Assembly (NCBI RefSeq): GCF_015865035.1
Contig: NZ_JADZGI010000005.1
Coordinates: 12,946 to 76,945 of the forward strand
Direction of reading: 5' to 3'
From: Novosphingobium aureum
Lineage (GTDB): Bacteria > Pseudomonadota > Alphaproteobacteria > Sphingomonadales > Sphingomonadaceae
Length of the DNA: 64,000 nt
The translations under genes were made by a program, and so were the position numbers. Below, piece after piece: positions 59,605 to 64,000 of the stretch. Under the pieces are notes generated by a model, which made no database searches, was not told where the DNA came from, and saw only the letters and a list, made by a program, of their open reading frames with translations. The stretch's first letter is position 1, and each line of letters opens with the position of its first letter.

Positions 59605-60723
59605 ATGCCCGCACTTTTCACCCCCTTCACACTCAAGGACGTGACCCTTCGCAACCGCATCGGCGTGCCGCCGATGTGCCAGTACAGCGCGCGCGACGGC
59701 TACGTCAGCGAGTGGCACCTTCCCCACTACGCCGATATAGCGCGCGGCGGTGCGGGCCTCGTCATCGTGGAGGCAACTGCCGTCTCGCCCGAAGGCCGCA
59801 TCACGCCGGGATGCACGGGCCTGTGGGAAGATGGCCAGGTCGAGGGCATGGCCAGTATCGCCCATGCCATTGCCGCGGGCGGAGCCGTGCCCGGCATCCA
59901 GATCGGCCATGCCGGACGCAAGGCCAGTGCCAACAAGCCCTGGGAAGGCGACGACCACATTCCCAACGACCAGCCCGGTGGCTGGCAGACGATCTCGCCT
60001 TCGGCCCTGGCCTTCGGCGGCGGTCTGCCCAAGGTGCCGACCGAAATGACGCTGGACGATATCGCGCGCGTAAAGCGGGATTTCGTCGCGGCCGCGATCC
60101 GCGCGCGCGACGCTGGTTTTAAGTGGCTCGAACTGCACTTTGCGCATGGCTACCTGGCGCAAAGCTTCTTCTCGGTCCACGCCAACACGCGCACCGACGC
60201 CTATGGCGGTGACGTCACGGCGCGCAGCCGCTTCCTGATCGAGACCTTGCAGGCCGTGCGCGAAGTCTGGCCCGAGAATCTGCCGCTCACGGCCCGTTTC
60301 GGCGTCATCGAGTTCGATGGACGCGACGAAGAGACGCTTGCGGAGGCGATTGGCCTCGTGAAGACCTTCAAGAACGAAGGGCTCGACTTCCTGAGCGTCA
60401 GCATGGGCTTCTCGACGATTGAAGCCAACGTGCCCTGGGCCCCGGCCTTCATGGCACCGATCGCCAAGCGCGTGCGCGATGAGACCGGGCTTGCCGTCGG
60501 CACGGCCTGGGGCATGGACATTCCGCAGGACGCCGAGAGGGCCATTGACGAACAGCAGATGGACGTCGTCTTCGCCGCGCGCGCGCACCTCGCCAATCCG
60601 CATTATCCGTTCCGCGTGGCCCGCGAGCTAGGACTGCCCGCTGCGGGCAGCGTGTTGCCCGACCAATACGCCTATTGGCTGCGCCGTTATCCGGGCCCCC
60701 AGAATGGTCCGGTGATTGACTGA
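59605..60723 (+). CDS. Old-yellow-enzyme reductase (YqjM type)
   Basis: A 372-residue NAD(P)H-flavin oxidoreductase. It opens FTPFTLKDVTLRNRIGVPPMCQYSA; Cys25 and Tyr27 of PPMCQYS are the hallmark of the YqjM class. Further motifs are QIGHAGRKAS, and HFAHGYLAQSFFSVHANTRTDAYGG, which has His-Gly in the substrate pair region. It reduces activated alkenes, as in enones or maleimides. It is third in the LysR-controlled operon. GAAAGAGG precedes its start. Confidence 0.9.
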   Translation: MPALFTPFTLKDVTLRNRIGVPPMCQYSARDGYVSEWHLPHYADIARGGAGLVIVEATAVSPEGRITPGCTGLWEDGQVEGMASIAHAIAAGGAVPGIQIGHAGRKASANKPWEGDDHIPNDQPGGWQTISPSALAFGGGLPKVPTEMTLDDIARVKRDFVAAAIRARDAGFKWLELHFAHGYLAQSFFSVHANTRTDAYGGDVTARSRFLIETLQAVREVWPENLPLTARFGVIEFDGRDEETLAEAIGLVKTFKNEGLDFLSVSMGFSTIEANVPWAPAFMAPIAKRVRDETGLAVGTAWGMDIPQDAERAIDEQQMDVVFAARAHLANPHYPFRVARELGLPAAGSVLPDQYAYWLRRYPGPQNGPVID

Positions 60724-60760
60724 GGCCAGGCAGGTCAGCCTCCCAGCCTCAGTCGAACTC

Positions 60761-61270
60761 TCAAGCCGCTGCGGCTCTCGCAGCGGCGACGAGACCTTCA
60801 AGCCAATCCTGATGGCCGTTGATCATCGGATTGGGGCGCGCAAGGGCAAGCTCCTTTGCCGGTGCGCCGTTCTGCGTTTCCTGCGTGAGAATACGCAGGC
60901 GTTGCCCGGAAAGCTCCTCAATCAACCACGCGTGGTGCACGTCGAGCCGCTGCTCGTCCTCACCCGACCACCCGTGCCAGGCGATGCGCGCTGGCTGGCC
61001 TTTGACAGGCGGCACGCATTCCACCACTTCGGCATCGACCGGGAATCCGAAGGTCTTGAAAAAGAAGCGGTCGCCGAGTTCGAGCGCGGGCCCCTTGTCC
61101 CCATGGATCGCGATGTCCGAGCTGTTGGCGTAATAGCCCGGCCAGCGCGCCGCCTCGACCAAGAAAGGCCAGGCGTCGGAAACCGCAAGATCCCGGACGA
61201 TGACCTCGTTCGAACAGAAATTGTCGCTGAAACCCGGGACATAGCCCGCGGGCCACTGGATTTCGCCCAT
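60761..61270 (-). CDS. SRPBCC-fold protein
   Basis: A 169-residue protein from the ATG at 61270, chosen because AGGAG stands correctly in front; an ATG at 61285 is less likely. The START/polyketide-cyclase-like pattern is EVIVRDLAVSDAWPFLVEAARWPGYYANSSDI, followed by LELGDRFFFKTFGFPVDAEVVECVPP and ARIAWHGW. Members bind hydrophobic ligands; catalysis is not certain. It is divergent from a LysR gene at 61362 that probably controls it. Confidence 0.72.
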   Translation of the reverse strand: MGEIQWPAGYVPGFSDNFCSNEVIVRDLAVSDAWPFLVEAARWPGYYANSSDIAIHGDKGPALELGDRFFFKTFGFPVDAEVVECVPPVKGQPARIAWHGWSGEDEQRLDVHHAWLIEELSGQRLRILTQETQNGAPAKELALARPNPMINGHQDWLEGLVAAARAAAA

Positions 61271-61361
61271 ATCGTACTCCTGCATGAGTGGGAAAACCTG
61301 AGCACAGGATATAGGCGGGCGCTTGATATAGCTGAAATCACATCTCAATATTCCTGACATC

Positions 61362-62273
61362 ATGAAGAGTGATATCAAGAATACCGACCTCAATCTCCTG
61401 AAGGCCTTCAATGCCCTTCTGGACACCCGATCAGTTACGCGGGCGAGCGAGCGGCTTGGCCTGACCCAACCGGCCGTAAGCGGCATGCTCAACCGGCTTC
61501 GCGAGACCTTCGATGATCCGCTGTTCGTCCGCGCCCAGCGCGGGGTTCTGCCCACACCTCGAGCCGAAGCTCTCGCGGAACCGCTTCAGCGCGCGCTCGG
61601 AGAAATCGAGGCCTTGCTGCAACCTGATGGCTTTGATCCCGCGACGGCGGAGCGGACCATCGGCATCGCCGCGACCGATTACGCACAGCAGGTCGTACTT
61701 CTCCCATTCCTAAGCGGCTTGCGCACGAGCGCGCCGGGCATCCGGATTGCAATCCGACCCGTGGCGATGGAGACGCTGGCGCTCGATATGGAGCAGGGCA
61801 AGACCGACTTCGCGCTCGTCACCCCGCAGATGGCGCCCGAGAATTTACGTGCGCGCCACCTGTTCGAGGAACACTACACCTGCGTCCTACGCTGTAATCA
61901 TCCGGCAGCGGGGCAGGCTATGGACCTCGATACGTTCTGTGGCTTGGACCACGCCCTGATGTCGCACGACGGCACTCGGTTCCAGGGTGCGACCGATCAT
62001 GCATTGGCGGCCCTAAACCGCACGAGGCGGGTCATCATGACGGCCCCGAACTTTGCCTTGGTCCTCGATCTGGTACGTACATCCAACGCCTGTGCACTAC
62101 TTCCCACGCGCTTGGTAAAAGGTCAGAAAGGTCTGCATCTTCAGGAGCCCCCTTTGGCGGTACCCGGCTTCACGAAGATTCTGGTCTGGCACGAACGGAC
62201 CCACCACGATCCCGCAATGGCCTGGCTGCGCCAGCAGCTAGCGAAGAGCGTAAAAAGCGCAGACGACAACTAG
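61362..62273 (+). CDS. LysR-family regulator
   Basis: A 303-residue protein of the NodD/NahR-like branch: DLNLLKAFNALLDTRSVTRASERLGLTQPAVSGMLNRLRETFDDPLFVRAQRGVLPTPRAEAL is the characteristic start. The effector domain contains IGIAATDYAQQVVLLPFL. It faces away from the SRPBCC gene, with 91 bases between the starts. No neighbour on its own strand is clearly linked. Confidence 0.87.
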   Translation: MKSDIKNTDLNLLKAFNALLDTRSVTRASERLGLTQPAVSGMLNRLRETFDDPLFVRAQRGVLPTPRAEALAEPLQRALGEIEALLQPDGFDPATAERTIGIAATDYAQQVVLLPFLSGLRTSAPGIRIAIRPVAMETLALDMEQGKTDFALVTPQMAPENLRARHLFEEHYTCVLRCNHPAAGQAMDLDTFCGLDHALMSHDGTRFQGATDHALAALNRTRRVIMTAPNFALVLDLVRTSNACALLPTRLVKGQKGLHLQEPPLAVPGFTKILVWHERTHHDPAMAWLRQQLAKSVKSADDN

Positions 62274-62366
62274 ATCTCGACGCTGCAGACGACCCATTCA
62301 AGTCGCTCAGTCACCGGTTCACATTCGCGAGGTGCGGACTGTCCGCAATCCGGCAGCGGGAATCCC

Positions 62367-62711
62367 ATGAACCGTATTTTCGATACATGTCTGGAGGAAT
62401 TAGACGGGGTCACGTCAACGGCACGCTACCATTGTTGCGAGGAGGCTAATTGTGTCGTGGCCACCTTCTCATCGACCATAGTCGGAGCTCGCACCAGGAT
62501 CGTCGCTACCCGCGTCACCCACGATCGCCTTGCGCGCAATCAGCTGCCCGGGGCGGACCCGGAGACGGCGCGCTACGCAACGCTGCGACCGGGCGTGACC
62601 GCCATCCACATGCATTACCGCGGGCCACACGTGGAAAACGACGGCGAACTGCCGATGGGTGGCATGTGCACGTACTACCTGATCGAGAGCGAGGAGTACC
62701 ACGAGGAATGA
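62367..62711 (+). CDS. Protein of unknown function (114 aa)
   Basis: I do not recognise it. It is a soluble 114-residue protein, cysteine-rich at the N-terminal part (HCCEEANC), with TAIHMHYRGPHVENDGELPMGGMCTYYLIE in the C-terminal half and an acidic tail. No signal peptide or membrane helix. Its stop overlaps the start of the next gene by four bases (ATGA), so the two form a coupled pair. Codon usage is less uniformly GC3-rich than most of the window. Confidence 0.55.
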   Translation: MNRIFDTCLEELDGVTSTARYHCCEEANCVVATFSSTIVGARTRIVATRVTHDRLARNQLPGADPETARYATLRPGVTAIHMHYRGPHVENDGELPMGGMCTYYLIESEEYHEE

Positions 62712-63190
62712 AATACCACCTGGGTCTGCTGGACGACGACCCCTCCCAAAACGCCGCGCTGCGGTGGGTGAGGGGCGTCAGCTGGAAGCACCTTCCGCCC
62801 GAAGTCGAGCGCGAGCTGGGGATCTGGTTTGCCATGCCAGGCATCTCCATCGGCTGGCACGCGAAGAACCTCGGGGTCGGTCGCATCCGGGTCCAGAAGA
62901 ACTGGGGCGAGTACGAAAAGTACAAGGATGAGGTTGCGGAGAACTGGTTAAGTGCGTCGAGAGAGGATTGTGTGAAACTTTCACAGATTCGACCGCATAA
63001 AGGCGTTCTCCCGATCATCAGCCAGCTGCGGGCACTTCAGGATCTGAAATCGATGTCCGTCGCGCAGGTCGCTCGCGACTACCGGGTCGACCGTGGGAGC
63101 CTGTGGAACTGGAAGCGGAGGGGGATCAACACCCGCATCGGGATACCCCTTCCGCCCGGCTTCGAACTGCTCGGGACCATGCACGCCTGA
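62708..63190 (+). CDS. Unrecognised protein with a C-terminal helix-turn-helix (160 aa)
   Basis: A 160-residue protein coupled to the preceding gene. The first half (LRWVRGVSWKHLPPEVERELGIWFAMPG) is not like any family I know. The C-terminal part, LKSMSVAQVARDYRVDRGSLWNWKRRG, has the shape of a resolvase- or transposase-type helix-turn-helix. The catalytic residues of a recombinase are not seen. The palindrome TGTGAAACTTTCACA lies inside the coding sequence at 62971-62985. It may be a DNA-binding protein of a small mobile or accessory module. Confidence 0.55.
   Translation: MKYHLGLLDDDPSQNAALRWVRGVSWKHLPPEVERELGIWFAMPGISIGWHAKNLGVGRIRVQKNWGEYEKYKDEVAENWLSASREDCVKLSQIRPHKGVLPIISQLRALQDLKSMSVAQVARDYRVDRGSLWNWKRRGINTRIGIPLPPGFELLGTMHA
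62971..62985. promoter_or_regulatory. Palindrome with seven-base arms, copy 2
   Basis: TGTGAAACTTTCACA, identical to the core at 49046-49062. It is inside the coding sequence of the helix-turn-helix protein. As coding sequence it reads as the end of DCVKLSQI, so symmetry could be accidental, but the exact recurrence in a non-coding site argues otherwise. Confidence 0.35.
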
Positions 63191-63457
63191 GGTGGCCAAA
63201 AGTCACTCGCTGCTAAACGAGAAAAAACCGTCATATCCAGGATATACCTTCATAATCCTATATTATTTTTATTGATTCTTTTCGCCTCCAAGAAAAAATA
63301 ATAAGTATATACCCTAGACTAGTAAGGTTTTTTCTTTTTTACGGCGACTGACTTTTCCCGATTTTGCCTCCCGAGCCGCCACGAGAGCAGCTGGCAACTA
63401 TCTGAACCCGAGCCAGACCCCGGACCATACTCTATTTTGCCCGGAAACGGCCCTCAC

Positions 63458-63512
63458 AGCGCGAAGAACTACTTCTAGGCTACTCGGGTAGCTCTGACCC
63501 CCTCTTCGCGCT
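63458..63512. other. Nested inverted repeats in non-coding DNA
   Basis: AGCGCGAAGA (63458-63467) pairs perfectly with TCTTCGCGCT (63503-63512). Inside, GCTAC (63479-63483) pairs with GTAGC (63488-63492) around TCGG. The layout recalls the element at 48834-48915 but the sequences differ. No RNA family was recognised. Confidence 0.35.
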
Positions 63513-63924
63513 CTACGACCCCTTCAGAGTCAAATTCGCCCACATGCAGAATTTGGAAGCCAACCCTCATCAACGAAACTTCCGACCGATCGAGAAGGAG
63601 GACGCCCCGAGAACAGCATCGAGAAACTCTCGACACCTCCACGCCAACGCAGCCAACCCTTCGCAAGTACGTTGCCCTCCGAAGCCAAGCACTCAAGTGA
63701 CCGAGTCCTCCACCTCGCCAGCTTAGATCTAGAAGCCGTTCAGTATCCGCAAGATATGATTCAGAGTGAATCATCGAGTTCGGCTGCCAAACCCCGGGCC
63801 TCTTGTGCAACCTCGCCCACCCGGCTCCTTGTCGGACGATGGAGTACTGACCGAGCTCTAACCAAACTCAAACTTCAGCCTTGCGCGCCGAGTCGGCGAT
63901 TCCTAGATTCCATCAACGGCCCGA

Positions 63925-63944
63925 CCGGAGGCGGCAACCTCCGG
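63925..63944 (+). promoter_or_regulatory. Leader hairpin before the last gene
   Basis: CCGGAGG (63925-63931) pairs with CCTCCGG (63938-63944) around a six-base loop. It lies 40 bases before the start codon at 63985. It may be part of a transcribed leader or a terminator without a U-run. Confidence 0.35.
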
Positions 63945-63984
63945 CCAGGCCTGACCACTAACCGTCTATTCAGGAGACGAATCA

Positions 63985-64000
63985 ATGGCTGTCTCGCCGA
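63985..64000 (+). CDS. Start of a gene cut by the window edge
   Basis: An ATG at 63985 is preceded by AGGAG at 63972-63976 with good spacing. Only five codons (MAVSP) are inside the window, so the product cannot be named. Confidence 0.5.

Larger units (their letters stand above)
63191..63984. other. AT-rich then gene-free stretch of about 790 bases
   Basis: From 63191 to about 63350 the DNA is strongly A/T-rich and contains the palindrome ATATCCAGGATAT (63233-63245). The remainder has ordinary composition but no frame with convincing protein. It holds a nested inverted repeat at 63458-63512 and a small hairpin at 63925-63944 ahead of the last gene. Confidence 0.5.

Noticed and set aside
60765..60787. 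Hairpin GCCGCTGCG/CGCAGCGGC as a terminator
   Set aside because: It lies inside the coding end of the SRPBCC gene and is not followed by a U-run on either strand; alanine-rich codons explain it.
63475..63810. Minus-strand frame of 111 residues
   Set aside because: No ribosome site or protein-like pattern, and it overlaps the nested inverted repeat.

Overview
The window is high-GC DNA with short intergenic gaps and many 1-4 base gene overlaps. It carries TonB-dependent receptors, LysR regulators, old-yellow-enzyme reductases and zinc-free medium-chain reductases. This mix suits an alphaproteobacterium of the Sphingomonadales (Novosphingobium-like). That assignment is inference from protein style; no rRNA or other marker gene is present. 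No tRNA, rRNA, CRISPR array or intact insertion sequence was recognised.

Layout. 1-5.6 kb: the 3' part of a benzoate-type transporter, a frameshifted porin, a methyltransferase, and a medium-chain reductase with an NTF2-like partner. 5.7-9.7 kb: a secreted OmpA-family protein, a LysR regulator, and a small nucleotide-salvage set (phosphoribosyltransferase, LOG-type phosphoribohydrolase, NTF2-like protein). 9.75-29.9 kb: one minus-strand run of 19 genes that are coupled or nearly touching. It encodes a full purine route: two secreted nucleoside-cleaving enzymes, an NCS2 purine permease, adenine and guanine deaminases, xanthine dehydrogenase with its XdhC chaperone, a flavoprotein urate hydroxylase (HpyO type) instead of uricase, UraH, UraD, allantoinase PuuE, allantoate amidohydrolase, PucG, and an HpxWXYZ set for oxalurate and oxamate. 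30.4-34.2 kb, divergent: a TonB-dependent receptor and a secreted NUP-family protein, probably the outer-membrane and periplasmic end of the same system. A 57-base inverted-repeat element sits in the shared promoter gap.

34.2-42.7 kb: trehalase, a GMC oxidoreductase with an aldehyde dehydrogenase and a divergent LysR, a Bcr/CflA exporter and an aldo/keto reductase. 43.0-46.6 kb: a TonB receptor followed by a Tat-type glycerophosphodiester phosphodiesterase. 46.6-49.4 kb is gene-poor and holds a 5'-truncated MscS-type channel gene and several foldable inverted-repeat elements. 49.4-62.3 kb is a redox and detoxification district: three LysR regulators and one OhrR-type regulator with enone reductases (two OYE proteins, two medium-chain reductases), a disulfide oxidoreductase, an aldehyde dehydrogenase, a VOC protein and an SRPBCC protein. 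Clear operator-like palindromes lie in two of the divergent gaps. 62.3-64 kb holds an overlapping pair of unrecognised genes, then an AT-rich gene-free stretch, then the start of another gene cut by the window edge.

The most coherent system is the purine-nucleoside utilisation locus at about 9.7-34.2 kb. It appears to run from outer-membrane capture, through periplasmic base release and base import, to oxalurate/oxamate breakdown.
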